A stretch of 64,000 nucleotides of DNA from the NCBI RefSeq assembly GCF_900112585.1, contig NZ_FOLY01000005.1, forward strand, positions 248,001 through 312,000, in the 5' to 3' direction. Under the pieces are notes generated by a model that ran no database searches, had not been told where the DNA came from, and saw only the letters and a program-made list of their open reading frames with translations. Origin of the DNA: Kushneria avicenniae (lineage in GTDB: Bacteria > Pseudomonadota > Gammaproteobacteria > Pseudomonadales > Halomonadaceae). Numbering within the stretch: position 1 is the first letter of the stretch; each line of letters begins with the position of its first letter. Made by a program: the position numbers and the translations under genes. Shown piece after piece: positions 45,290-55,188 of the stretch.

Positions 45290-46294
45290 CTAGCGCATGA
45301 TGTGCAGAAAGTGCAGGTGTTTCTCGTACTGATCGAGAATGTCACCGATCACCTGCTGCTTTGTGTAGCCCATGATGTTGTATTTCTGCCCGCCTTCGCG
45401 CAGAAAGACCTCGGCACGGTAGTCGTTGTTGTCTCTTGAGATATCCCGCTGTCGCATGCCGCTCATGGCAAAGGAGGGGGCGGCGTAGCGGCGGATGCGT
45501 ACGCCATAGACAAAGTCGTTCTCCTCGCCGTGATCCACGCGCAGATAGCAGCGATCGTCCTCGTCGGTAATTCTGATATCCAGCGACTGTTTCTCGAACT
45601 CCTCGCCGACCTCTTTCATGGCCACCTCGGCAGTGTCATGTAAAAACGTCGAGACCTGCTGCCTGCGCGGTGAGGTCACCAGCGTTTGCAGACGCGTCTG
45701 CCAGTAGTCGGTCCTGCCGGGCGTGTTGCCGGCGGCGACCCGTGACACGTTTCCGGGCGTGTTCATCAGGTGGCGCAGACTGTCCTGTTTGATGGCCTCG
45801 ACCTTGAGCGCCTTGAGCAGCCCATGGCAGATGAACATCAAAATGATCGAGAAGGGCAACGCCGCCAGCAGCGAGGCGGCCTGAAGTGCCTGAAGGCCGC
45901 CGGCCATCAGCAGGGCAATGGCCGATACTCCGGCACTGACCGCCCAGAACACGCGCTGCAGCACGGGGGAGTCATCGCCTTCCCTGGAGGTCAGAAGGTC
46001 CATGACCAGCGCTCCCGAGTCCGCCGAGGTCACAAAAAAGGTGGCCACCAGCAACACGGCGATAAAGGAGGTCACAGCCGACAGCGGCAGCAGGTTCAAA
46101 AATTCAAACAGGGCGATCGAGCTGCTTTCGTTGACGGCGTCGGCAAGCTGGCCCAGTCCCTCATTGGCGATCATGTGGATGGCACCGTCGCCAAAAAAGG
46201 TCATCCAGATGAAGTTGAACCCGGCCGGCACGAACAGCACGCCCATCACGAATTCACGGATGCGCCGGCCGCGCGAGACGCGGGCAACAAACAT
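45290..46294 (-). pseudogene. betT: 5'-truncated BetT-type BCCT transporter
   Basis: A 334-codon open frame corresponding to the C-terminal half of a BetT-like choline transporter. It begins within the BCCT TM8 signature (MFVARVSRGRRIREF, the remainder of ...SPFVGMF.ARVSRGR) and continues through TM9-TM12. It then has the long cytosolic tail characteristic of BetT (about 150 residues: QTRLQTLVTSPRRQQVSTFL ... KYNIMGYTKQQVIGDIL). The first seven or eight helices are missing: upstream in-frame codons (RYDDAN) are not BCCT sequence, and the next gene starts 160 bp away. A truncated BCCT cannot transport, so this is a remnant, although the tail domain remains intact. Confidence 0.88.
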
Positions 46295-46453
46295 GTTGGC
46301 GTCATCATACCGGCGTCATCGCGCTGAGCCGTAGGTCGATATTGCGGTACCCTGATATTCGCTCTACTGTCATGGTGAAAGGGCAGCGGTTCGGCGCCTT
46401 TCTCCCACATGATCACCTTCGGGGGTCAGGGACATTTCACAGAGGGGCGCGCC

Positions 46454-47011
46454 ATGTCATTTATTTCCTCGCTTGCGAAGATCTCACTGCTCGGTGCCGT
46501 GCTGGCAGGCTGCACCTCACTGCCTTCTGCGCAGCCTTTGGGCATCAACGAACAGGCTGTGCCTGAAGCGTGCTACGCCGCTTATCGCGGTACGCGCCTG
46601 ACCCAGGTCCGCGCCATTGCCAGCGCGCTTGAATCGCAGGGGTATGAGGTCCGGGCCAGCGATGTCGAGCTGGGGCTGGTCAGCGCCGAGCGCACTCGGC
46701 GCCAGCCCGGGCTGGGAGCGACCCGGCTCTGGCGCAGTGGCGGCATGGGATGGTTCGGCAGTCGCCGTCGTGGCGTCGCACTGGGCTACGGATTCGGAGA
46801 TCCCTTTGATGTCTTTCGCTCGGATCCCTACAGCATTGAGCGGGTATCGGTCAGTGCCGATGGCCAGCGTTATCTGGCCGTGCGCAGCATGACGGTTGTA
46901 TCACCGGACGGTTTTATCATCGACGCCCGGCAGGCCTCGCCGGAACCCTTCTGTCAGCAGACACATGCCGCTATCGAGCAGGCGCTGACGTCTTCAGGAG
47001 GCACCCCATGA
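46454..47011 (+). CDS. Predicted lipoprotein of unknown function
   Basis: A 185-residue protein with a signal peptide and lipobox VLAGC (Cys20). The mature part contains a hydrophilic N-terminal segment with RAIASALESQGYEVRASDVELGLVSAERT, which resembles a small alpha/beta module, then a Gly/Arg-rich stretch and ISVSADGQRYLAVRSM-like strands. ATG 46454 follows GAGGGG. Its stop overlaps the next lipoprotein start (ATGA). I do not recognise the family. The ‘RG-F-V/EVR’ fold pattern is shared with the next gene (ASLAERGFVIVYGDH...DIRASYASR), so the two may be distant relatives. Envelope location is likely. Confidence 0.75.
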   Translation: MSFISSLAKISLLGAVLAGCTSLPSAQPLGINEQAVPEACYAAYRGTRLTQVRAIASALESQGYEVRASDVELGLVSAERTRRQPGLGATRLWRSGGMGWFGSRRRGVALGYGFGDPFDVFRSDPYSIERVSVSADGQRYLAVRSMTVVSPDGFIIDARQASPEPFCQQTHAAIEQALTSSGGTP

Positions 47012-47430
47012 AACGCTTCAATACGGCGATCGTGCGCCGCAGCCGGATGGGCATCATGGTGCTGTTGTTGCTGAGTGTACTGGCCGGGTGTGCCACGACC
47101 GGCTCGCTCCCGCCCCCCGAGCGTCTCGAGTATTACAGGGCCACGCCCGAGCAGGTCATGCAGGCCACCATGGCGTCACTGGCCGAACGTGGTTTCGTGA
47201 TTGTCTATGGCGATCACGCGCTCGGCGATATCCGGGCCAGCTACGCGTCGCGTCCCGAGTGGCGGGTCGAGGCGCATGTGGGCACTGCCCCGCGTGGCAG
47301 TGAATTGCGGCTCAAGGGCTGGCGGGGCAGGGCGGGGCTTGACGTGGCCGAGTTTGATCGACTGACCACGGCCATCGCCGAGCGTCTCGGAGAGGGGCCG
47401 CTGTCCACCAACAGGGCCATGGGGCCATGA
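47008..47430 (+). CDS. Small predicted lipoprotein, coupled to previous gene
   Basis: A 140-residue protein with a basic start, a hydrophobic segment and lipobox VLAGC (Cys28). The mature part (about 110 residues) holds a helix-strand pattern, QVMQATMASLAERGFVIVYGDHALGDIRASY, similar in layout to the preceding lipoprotein. Function unknown. It is translationally coupled (ATGA) to the previous gene, and the pair forms a small operon ending 11 bp before the end of the convergent HIT gene. Confidence 0.75.
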   Translation: MKRFNTAIVRRSRMGIMVLLLLSVLAGCATTGSLPPPERLEYYRATPEQVMQATMASLAERGFVIVYGDHALGDIRASYASRPEWRVEAHVGTAPRGSELRLKGWRGRAGLDVAEFDRLTTAIAERLGEGPLSTNRAMGP

Positions 47431-47441
47431 TCAGGACCCCG

Positions 47442-47858
47442 TCAGCTTCCAATATCAGCTGCCAGTGTCTGCAGCATCGTCAACCGCGCCTCTCGGGTCT
47501 CGTCATCCAGTGCCTGTCCCTGGCCCACACCCCAGACCGGCCCGGGCCAGGCAGCGTCTCCATCCGTTCTGGCAATCACGTGCACGTGCAGCTGGGGCAC
47601 CATGTTGCCCAGTGCGCCGATATTCATCTTGTCGGCGCCGGTGTGACGCATCATGAGTGCGCTCAGCTGATCGACTTCCTGCCATAGCAGGGCACGTTCG
47701 TGCTCGGGCAGTTCAAAGCTTTCGCGGATGTTGTCGCGCTGCGGAATCAACAGCGTCCACACAAAGCGGGCGTCATTCATCAGGCGCAGCTCGCAGAGAT
47801 CGAGCGTGGCGACTGCAAGGGTATCGGCAGCCAGTCTTTCATGTAGCGCAAAGGCCAT
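47442..47858 (-). CDS. HIT-family hydrolase
   Basis: A 138-residue histidine-triad protein. The active-site segment reads QLHVHVIAR: the HxHxHxx pattern with Gln in the first position and the two following His retained. N-terminal FALHERLAADTLAVATLDLCELRLMNDARFVWTLLIPQR is typical of the bacterial HIT subfamily. It probably hydrolyses a nucleoside phosphoramidate, a dinucleotide or a related adenylated compound. ATG 47858 is chosen, since a longer upstream frame lacks family similarity. Confidence 0.9.
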   Translation of the reverse strand: MAFALHERLAADTLAVATLDLCELRLMNDARFVWTLLIPQRDNIRESFELPEHERALLWQEVDQLSALMMRHTGADKMNIGALGNMVPQLHVHVIARTDGDAAWPGPVWGVGQGQALDDETREARLTMLQTLAADIGS

Positions 47859-48032
47859 GGTGGGGCTCCGTGAGTAAAAGGGCAGGGAATAAGGTTCAGG
47901 TGGGCATTGGAGGCGATCACCCTCATGAATGCAAACCGTGACAAAAGATGCCAGGCTTCTGCCACGGATGGTGTCAGTCAATGCTGAGCTGGCATCCGCC
48001 CATGACCTGTTTCGTCAACAAGGAGTTGTGAC

Positions 48033-48164
48033 ATGAAAAAATGGATGAGCATGATGCTGATCGCCCTCTTTTCCGCTGCAGCGCTGTCGGCCTGCAACAC
48101 GGTTGGCGGTGCCGGTGAAGATATCGAGGCCGGCGGTGAGTCCATTCAGGACGCGGCCAATTGA
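48033..48164 (+). CDS. Entericidin-like small lipoprotein
   Basis: A 43-residue frame with AAGGAG 8 bp upstream. It begins MKKWMSMMLIALFSAAALSAC, a signal peptide ending in the lipobox LSAC, and the mature part NTVGGAGEDIEAGGESIQDAAN matches the entericidin A/B pattern (CNT..G.G.DI..GG..I..AA). Entericidins are small outer-membrane lipoproteins of a stress-related, toxin-antidote-like pair in E. coli. Only one member is present here. It is a short gene of 132 bp that length filters miss. Confidence 0.88.
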   Translation: MKKWMSMMLIALFSAAALSACNTVGGAGEDIEAGGESIQDAAN

Positions 48165-48200
48165 TATCCCTTCGGGCAGGGGCGCAAGGTCGCCTGCCCG

Positions 48201-48256
48201 TTACTGCTCCCTTCCATTGTTACTGCTCCCTTCCATTGTTACTGCTCCCTTCCATC
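48201..48256 (+). repeat. Three tandem copies of a 19 bp unit
   Basis: Units 48201-48219 and 48220-48238 are identical (TTACTGCTCCCTTCCATTG) and a third copy at 48239-48256 is complete to TTCCATC. It lies just downstream of the entericidin-like gene hairpin. Confidence 0.95.
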
Positions 48257-48437
48257 GATGAAGCCCTTTCCTGACCGGTTCATTAATCCCGGCGCCTCTT
48301 CCTTTCGATAAACGTCATGCGGCCATTGTGTCGCTGATGTCATGACGTTGGTTCGCCGTATTCATCCTTTTGAACGGATGTCATACGACCCTCTGCTCGA
48401 TCGTCCATCCGGCCTCGAATGATACGGATATACACTT

Positions 48438-48456
48438 GATAATTCTTATCATTAAC
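48438..48456 (+). promoter_or_regulatory. Fur box of the TonB-dependent receptor gene
   Basis: GATAATTCTTATCATTAAC matches 15 of 19 positions of the Fur consensus GATAATGATAATCATTATC. It overlaps a possible -35 (TTGATA, 48436-48441) with a weak -10 (TAATGT, 48459-48464) 17 bp further. It lies about 100 bp before the receptor start. Iron-dependent repression follows from established Fur biology. Confidence 0.85.
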
Positions 48457-48559
48457 TCTAATGTAAACCGCCTGGTTTAATGCCTTCGCACGCCTGAGCG
48501 CGGCTTTCAGCGCCAATTAAAAAAACGATGGGTCATCCATCACAGTCAGGGGAACAGTC

Positions 48560-50767
48560 ATGAATCGAACGGGGAAGTTGTGTCCCGGTACAGGAGAAGT
48601 ACGTTATCTGACCTCGCTGCTGGCCGGGGCCGTATTGTTGCCGGTGGCAGGCGGCGTCTGGGCAGCCGAGCAGCAGGGTGAGGGCGCTGCGGATACTGCC
48701 ACGGTAACCACGACCACTGCCACGGCCTCCACGGGTGATGGCTCACGCCTTGATACCATTACCGTGGAAGGCAACCGGCTCTATGACATGCTGCCGTCCG
48801 AGCAGACCGGCGGCTATGGGGTAGATGCTGCCACCGTGGGCACCAAGACGCCGGCGGCGCTGCGTGACATTCCCCAGTCGATCAGCGTGGTGACCCGTGA
48901 GGCGATTGAGGATCAGAAATTCAACACGCTGGATGAGCTTGCCAAACGCACACCCGGTATGCGCGTGCTCTCCAATGATGCCGGGCGTTCGTCGATTTAT
49001 TCCCGAGGCTATGAGTACAACGAGTACAACCTGGATGGCCTGCCGGCGCCGATGGCCAGTATTCTCGGGACCGTACCCAATCTGGCGGCATTCGATCGAA
49101 TCGAGATCATGCGTGGGCCATCAGGCCTTTTCAACAGCACCAGCGAGCTGGGCGGTATCGTCAATGCTGTGCGTAAGCGTCCCACCGACGAGTTTCAGGG
49201 CCATGTGACCGGTCGCTACGGCAGCTGGGATCAGAACTACGTTGAAACCGACATTTCCGGACCGATCAATGCCGATGGCAGCGTGCGCGGCCGGCTTGTT
49301 GTCAGCAACGACGATACCAACGGCTTTGTCGACCACAACGACAATACCAACCAGACATTTTATGGCGCGCTGGATGTGGACCTTGACGAGGCCACCACGC
49401 TGTCGCTGGCCTATCTGCGCCAGCACAGGGATCTGGTTACCAACAATGGCCTGCCTACCGATACCGATGGCAATCTGCTCGATGTTACTCGTTCGACCTT
49501 TGCCGGGGCGGACTGGAACAGTTTCGAGATGCAGAGCAATGATTACATTGCCGAGCTGACTCATCAGTTTGAAGGCGGCGGCTATGGTCGGGTAGCCGCA
49601 CGTTATTCGGATCGCAGCGCTGACTTCAACTATGCGTTTGGCCGCACCGGTGTGAGTGATGACGGCACGTTTACAGCGGTAGGTCTTGGAGGCAATGTCG
49701 AGCAGCAATCGCTGTCGATGGACGCCAGCTATAGCCAGCCCTTCCAGACCTTGGGCAATGTCAGTGAATTTGTCGTGGGTACGGATTACAAGCGCTATGA
49801 AACGGATACCTTTCAGGCGCTCAGCAATTTCGGCAGTCAGTCCTTCGATACCATCAACGATATTGCTTATGTCGATATCGCTGACAACGGAGCTGTACGT
49901 ACCAATAGCCGCGAAACGCTTGAGGAGTATGGCCTCTATTCCAAGTTGACCTTCAGACCGGTGCAGGATCTGGCTCTGATCGCCGGCGGTCGTCTGAGTA
50001 ACTACAGCACGCATACCCGCGATTACACTGATGGCAGCACCGGTGAGCGTAGTGATGATGCCAGGTTTACCCCGTATGCTGGGCTGGTTTATGACCTTGA
50101 TCGCCATCACTCGCTGTATGCCAGCTACTCCGAAGTCTTCAATCCGCAGTCCGAGGTAGACAGCAGCGGTACCCTTCTAAAGCCCCGTGAAGGGACTCAA
50201 TACGAAGTGGGTGTGAAGGGCAGCTACTTCGGCGGTGATCTGAATGCCCGTGTCAGTGCCTTTCGCCTTTACGATGAGAACTACGCCGCTGGTGTTGCCG
50301 GAGAGAGCTATTCCGCGCCGATCGGCAAGCGCAGGATTCAGGGCGCTGAGTTCGAACTGACCGGTAGCATTACCGATCAATGGGACGTGATCGCCGGCTA
50401 CACCTATCTGGATACCGAGGTAGAAAAAGGCGATGATGAGGCCACCTTTGTTCTGATGCCGAAGAATACGGTCAATCTGTGGACCCAGTACGGCTTTGAA
50501 GGCGGCGCGCTCGATGGCTTCCATGTCGGTGGTGGAGTTACAGCGCTAAGCGATTTCCACACTGCCGGTACGCCGCAGGTTGATGCACCAGGCTATGTCG
50601 TCGTTGATGCCTTGGTGGGGTATGACTTCACGAACAACCTCAAGGGGCAGCTCAACTTCAACAACATTCTCGACAAAAAGTATTATGAGCGTGTGGGCAG
50701 CGTCGGAACCTTCAACATGTACGGCGCACCATCCAGTGTGGTGGCCTCGCTGCGCTACGACTTCTGA
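48560..50767 (+). CDS. TonB-dependent siderophore receptor
   Basis: A 735-residue outer-membrane receptor. It has a signal peptide (about 1-34, VLLPVAGGVWAAEQ), a TonB-box-like LDTITVEGN near residue 70, and a plug domain (about 85-220) with PAALRDIPQSISVVTREAI, LDELAKRTPGMRV and IEIMRGPSGLFNSTSELGGIVNAVRKRP. A beta barrel follows to the C-terminal aromatic signature SVVASLRYDF. This is the FhuE/FpvA-like class used for ferric hydroxamate or mixed-ligand siderophores. It is preceded by a Fur box and followed by a terminator shared with the DHB operon. No iutA lies next to iucD, so this receptor is the only outer-membrane importer in the locus. The start has AGGGGA upstream. Confidence 0.94.
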   Translation: MNRTGKLCPGTGEVRYLTSLLAGAVLLPVAGGVWAAEQQGEGAADTATVTTTTATASTGDGSRLDTITVEGNRLYDMLPSEQTGGYGVDAATVGTKTPAALRDIPQSISVVTREAIEDQKFNTLDELAKRTPGMRVLSNDAGRSSIYSRGYEYNEYNLDGLPAPMASILGTVPNLAAFDRIEIMRGPSGLFNSTSELGGIVNAVRKRPTDEFQGHVTGRYGSWDQNYVETDISGPINADGSVRGRLVVSNDDTNGFVDHNDNTNQTFYGALDVDLDEATTLSLAYLRQHRDLVTNNGLPTDTDGNLLDVTRSTFAGADWNSFEMQSNDYIAELTHQFEGGGYGRVAARYSDRSADFNYAFGRTGVSDDGTFTAVGLGGNVEQQSLSMDASYSQPFQTLGNVSEFVVGTDYKRYETDTFQALSNFGSQSFDTINDIAYVDIADNGAVRTNSRETLEEYGLYSKLTFRPVQDLALIAGGRLSNYSTHTRDYTDGSTGERSDDARFTPYAGLVYDLDRHHSLYASYSEVFNPQSEVDSSGTLLKPREGTQYEVGVKGSYFGGDLNARVSAFRLYDENYAAGVAGESYSAPIGKRRIQGAEFELTGSITDQWDVIAGYTYLDTEVEKGDDEATFVLMPKNTVNLWTQYGFEGGALDGFHVGGGVTALSDFHTAGTPQVDAPGYVVVDALVGYDFTNNLKGQLNFNNILDKKYYERVGSVGTFNMYGAPSSVVASLRYDF

Positions 50768-50829
50768 TTCAAGCGGCGCCGGCCATGCCGGCGTCGCTTT
50801 TCAAAATATCAGAGCGCTTTCGAGATACT

Positions 50830-50858
50830 AAAAAACCCGGCACCTGGCCGGGTTTTTT
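50830..50858. terminator. Bidirectional terminator between receptor and entA
   Basis: A 12 bp stem (50830-50841 with 50847-50858) with flanking A6/T6 tracts, between the convergent receptor (plus) and ent operon (minus). Confidence 0.95.
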
Positions 50859-50883
50859 AATGCTTGCGCAGCAGCAATAAAAA

Positions 50884-51672
50884 TCAGCGAATGCCGAGTG
50901 TGGCGCCGCCATCGATGCGCATGTCATGCATGGTGATATGGCGAGCGCGGTCGCTGAGCAGAAAGCGGATCGCCTCGCTGACGTCTTCGGGTTCGGCAAT
51001 GCGCTTAAGCGGGATGCCCAGCTTCCAGCCCTCGAGCGAGCCGCGAATCACGTTGTCACGGCCACTGTCATCGGCCCACATGCCGCGCTGCATGTCGGTG
51101 TCGGTGGAGCCCGGTGAGACAATGTTGCAGCGAATATTGTGTTCGGCCATTTCCAGCCCCAGGCAGCGCACCAGCTGATGGGTCGCGGCCTTGGAGGCGC
51201 AGTATGCGCCCATCGCATGACGCGGTGTGTCGGCAGCGTTGGAGCCGACCACCACGATGGCGCCATGGCGTCGCTCTGCCATGAGCCGGGCCACGGCGCG
51301 GGTCACGTTGAACACGCCGGTGGTGTTCACATTGAAGGCATGCAGCCACTGTGCATCGGTCAGCTCGGTGACGAGGCCCATCTGCAATACGCCGGCCACA
51401 TGGGCCAGCCGGGTAATGGGGCCGCGCGCATCGATGTCGTGAATGGCGGCATCCACGGCGGCCGAGTCGCTGACATCGACCACGTGCTGGCTGACCCGCT
51501 CGGGACCGAACGCACGCTCAAGCTGTGAGGACGTCTCCTTCAGGGACGGTGCGAGGCTGTCCAGCAGCGCCACGCTGGCGCCCTGCTCGAGCAGGGACCG
51601 GGCCAGTGCGGCGCCGATCCCGCGGGCGGCCCCGGTAACGACGATGCTTTCTCCTTCGAATTCGCCGCTCAT
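50884..51672 (-). CDS. entA: 2,3-dihydro-2,3-dihydroxybenzoate dehydrogenase
   Basis: A 262-residue short-chain dehydrogenase. The cofactor motif TGAARGIGAALARSLLEQGASVALLD is at the N-terminus and the catalytic Ser-Tyr-Lys is in VVVGSNAADTPRHAMGAYCASKAATH (Ser/Tyr/Lys arrangement). It oxidises 2,3-dihydro-2,3-dihydroxybenzoate to 2,3-dihydroxybenzoate (DHB). It is the last gene of the ent operon and its start overlaps the upstream SIP gene (ATGA). An AHVAGVLQMG segment resembles EntA/DhbA. The identification relies on operon context as well as sequence, since SDR families are broad. Confidence 0.88.
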   Translation of the reverse strand: MSGEFEGESIVVTGAARGIGAALARSLLEQGASVALLDSLAPSLKETSSQLERAFGPERVSQHVVDVSDSAAVDAAIHDIDARGPITRLAHVAGVLQMGLVTELTDAQWLHAFNVNTTGVFNVTRAVARLMAERRHGAIVVVGSNAADTPRHAMGAYCASKAATHQLVRCLGLEMAEHNIRCNIVSPGSTDTDMQRGMWADDSGRDNVIRGSLEGWKLGIPLKRIAEPEDVSEAIRFLLSDRARHITMHDMRIDGGATLGIR

Positions 51673-52537
51673 TTGAGCTCATCCATGATGCGATGGCGCT
51701 CCTGATGATAGCGCTCCTCGTCCCAGCAGTGGCGCCAGTAGGGTACTGCGTAGAGCTGGCTTTTGGTCAGACCGCGCGTCTCCATCAGATGCTCGCGTAG
51801 CGACAGTACCGCCGAGTTTTCACCGCCTACCCAGGCCGAGATGCTGCCCGACTCGGGAAAGGTCATGGCGCGCACCGCATCGATCTGTAACGTGGAAAGA
51901 CGCGATGGCGTGTCGCCACGATAGAGCCAGTGCACGTCAACACCCGATGGGTGGCGCAGCGGCTGATGATCGGCTTCGTTGTCGACTTCGATCAGCACCA
52001 CGCCACGCGCCTGATCGCTCATGTTTTCCAGCAGTGCGCTGATGGCGGGCAGGGCCGTCATGTCGCCTGCGATCAGTGACCAGTCAGCCGGTGGCAGCAG
52101 CGGGTCAGGGCCGCCGGGGCCGCTGATGCCGATCATGTCTCCCGGCTGTGCGGCCAGCGCCCAGCGTGACGCCGGCCCTTCATCGCCATGCGCTACAAAG
52201 TCCACCACCAGCGCGCGTTGCTCGGTATCGAAGTGGCGCACGCTGTAGGTACGGGTAATCGGTTTTTCTTCGGCGGCCGGCCAGACCACACCGGTCTCGG
52301 TCAGCTGCGGCAGGACCGGTGCTGCCTGATGTTCAAGCGGCAGAAAAACCTTGATGTGACCGCCGCCGCGGTGGGCGGGAAAGCCTTCCAGCGCCTCACC
52401 GCCGAGCACGATACGGATCATGTGCTCGGTGATGACTTCACGGCGGATGACTTCCAGCAGCATCGGTGGGCGTTTTTTGCCCTTCGGCGGCGGGGCAGGC
52501 CGTTCGGGGGCCTGTCGGGTAACCATGTCGGCGGTGC

Positions 52538-52541
<4 letters not shown>
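51669..52541 (-). CDS. Siderophore-interacting protein, NADPH-dependent ferric siderophore reductase
   Basis: A 290-residue SIP/ViuB-family flavoprotein. The FAD domain is N-terminal (about 20-150) with [44 protein letters not shown], whose R-x-Y-S-x-R is the flavin-binding motif and [11 protein letters not shown] a ViuB mark. The C-terminal NAD(P)H-binding half includes LIAGDMTALPAISALLE. It reduces the ferric siderophore in the cytosol to release iron. It is inserted between entB and entA with ATGA overlaps on both sides, so it is an integral part of the operon. Confidence 0.93.
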
Positions 52542-53437
<896 letters not shown>

Positions 53438-53476
53438 GTTACCTCTCCTGTAATCGTTCAGCGCCACGGTTCCGGG

Positions 53477-55186
53477 TCATTTGCCCTCGGAGGCATCCTC
53501 GGCAAACCAGTGCGCCTTGAGCGTCTGGCGCAGCGCCTTTTTACTGATCTTGCCCACCCCGGTCTGGGGGAAGGCCTCAAGAAATTCAAAGCGTTCGGGC
53601 ACCTTGTAGTGGGCAAGGCCCCGATCGCGCAGAAAGCGTGCCAGTACCATCGGCTTTGGCGTTTCGCCGCGCACAACGACAAAGGCACAGACGCGCTCGC
53701 CCAGATAGGGATCGGGCATGGCCACGACGGCCACGTCATGAACGCTGTCGTGAGCCAGCAGCTGGTTTTCGACCTCTTCGGCCGCTACCTTCTCGCCGCC
53801 GCGGTTGATCTGATCCTTGTCACGCCCTTCAACGATCAGATAGCCATCCGGTGTCATCTGGACGCGATCGCCGGTGCGATAAAAACCATCTGCCGTGAAG
53901 GCGCACTGGTTGTGAGCGCCTTCAGGCTCATCGCCTTCGACCGGTGCCACAAAATAGCCCGGAATGGTATAGGGTCCGCGGGTAATCAGATGGCCGACGC
54001 CGCCCGGCGGTACCGGTTGATCATCGTCATCAACCACCAGCACCTCATCAAGTGCCGACATCGGCTGCCCCTGAGTGGTGTTGATCAGCTCGATGGGGTC
54101 ATCAAGGCCGGTATAGTTGACCAGCCCTTCGGCCATGCCGAACACCTGCTGCAGTCGACAGCCCAGCGTCGGCGCTACGCGTCGCGCGGCCTCGCTGACC
54201 AGTTTCGCCCCGCCCACCTGAAGAATGTCGAGACTCGAAAGATCGGTTCCGGCACCTGGGGCACTGTCGAGCCAGAGCATGGCCAGCGGCGGCACCAGCG
54301 AGGTCATGGTGACGCGTTCGCGCTCGATCAGAACAAAGCATTCATCGGGGCTCGGGCGGGGCGCAATGACCAGCCTGCCGCCACCGAGCAGCACACCCAG
54401 AAAGCCCGGCGAGCTCATGGGGAAATTGTGCGCGATCGGCAGCGCGACCAGATAGACCGTATCCGTCGTCACCGCACAGGCGCGATTGCTCTCGCGCAGG
54501 CTGTAGTGATAGTCGTCGTGGCGACGTGGAATCAGCTTGGGTACGCCCGTGGTGCCACCGGAAAGCTGGAAAAAGGCCAGGTCGTGGGCACTCGGCACGT
54601 CCTCGACCGGCGCGCCCTCGTGTTCGTACAGGCTGTCAAGGGTCGTGAATTCCTCGGCCTCGCCGCAGACGATAACCTGCTCGAGCGTCGGCACGGCCTC
54701 GCGCACCTCGCGGGCCATGGCGCGATAGTCGAAGCCGCCGTCGCGATCGCAGATCAACAGCGCCCGCGCTGTGGCGGCACGGCAGAAGTGCTCGACCTCG
54801 AAGCGGCGATGCGCCGGCAGGGCAAAGACCGGCAGCGCGCCCAGCCGGAAAAGGGCGAAGCACGCCACCACGAACTCATGGCGATTGGGCAACTGAATGA
54901 CCACCCGGTCGCTCCGCTCGAGGCCCAGATGGCGCAGGCCGCGGGCAAGGGCGTCAACGCGTCGGTCGAGGTCGGCATAGCTCAGGCGCAGCTCACCATC
55001 GACCAGCGCCTCGCGAGTACCGTGCGTCTCGGCCAGACGGCGCATCATGGCGCCGAAGGTTTCATCGATCCAGCAGCCCCTGTCGCGATATAGACGCTGG
55101 CGCTCGCTCGGGTAATCCGGACAGCGTTGGATGATCTCGTCAAGCGTGGCGCGTCGGACTGACGCGCAGGACGGGGTAGTGGTCAT
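53477..55186 (-). CDS. entE: 2,3-dihydroxybenzoate-AMP ligase
   Basis: A 569-residue adenylation enzyme that activates DHB with ATP and loads it onto the EntB carrier domain. The core motif [22 protein letters not shown] (A3-like), [38 protein letters not shown] (A7-A8) and the C-terminal [14 protein letters not shown]-type Lys motif ([12 protein letters not shown]) are all present. The N-terminal length and pattern match EntE/DhbE. It is second in the operon, 2 bp after entC. Confidence 0.95.
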   Translation of the reverse strand: MTTTPSCASVRRATLDEIIQRCPDYPSERQRLYRDRGCWIDETFGAMMRRLAETHGTREALVDGELRLSYADLDRRVDALARGLRHLGLERSDRVVIQLPNRHEFVVACFALFRLGALPVFALPAHRRFEVEHFCRAATARALLICDRDGGFDYRAMAREVREAVPTLEQVIVCGEAEEFTTLDSLYEHEGAPVEDVPSAHDLAFFQLSGGTTGVPKLIPRRHDDYHYSLRESNRACAVTTDTVYLVALPIAHNFPMSSPGFLGVLLGGGRLVIAPRPSPDECFVLIERERVTMTSLVPPLAMLWLDSAPGAGTDLSSLDILQVGGAKLVSEAARRVAPTLGCRLQQVFGMAEGLVNYTGLDDPIELINTTQGQPMSALDEVLVVDDDDQPVPPGGVGHLITRGPYTIPGYFVAPVEGDEPEGAHNQCAFTADGFYRTGDRVQMTPDGYLIVEGRDKDQINRGGEKVAAEEVENQLLAHDSVHDVAVVAMPDPYLGERVCAFVVVRGETPKPMVLARFLRDRGLAHYKVPERFEFLEAFPQTGVGKISKKALRQTLKAHWFAEDASEGK

Positions 55187-55188
55187 GA

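Larger units (their letters stand above)
48165..48559. other. Gene-free region before the siderophore receptor
   Basis: About 395 bp with no credible gene. It holds a hairpin just after the entericidin-like gene (GGGCAGG...CCTGCCC, about 48175-48199), a 19 bp tandem repeat, and the Fur box with promoter of the receptor gene. Confidence 0.6.
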
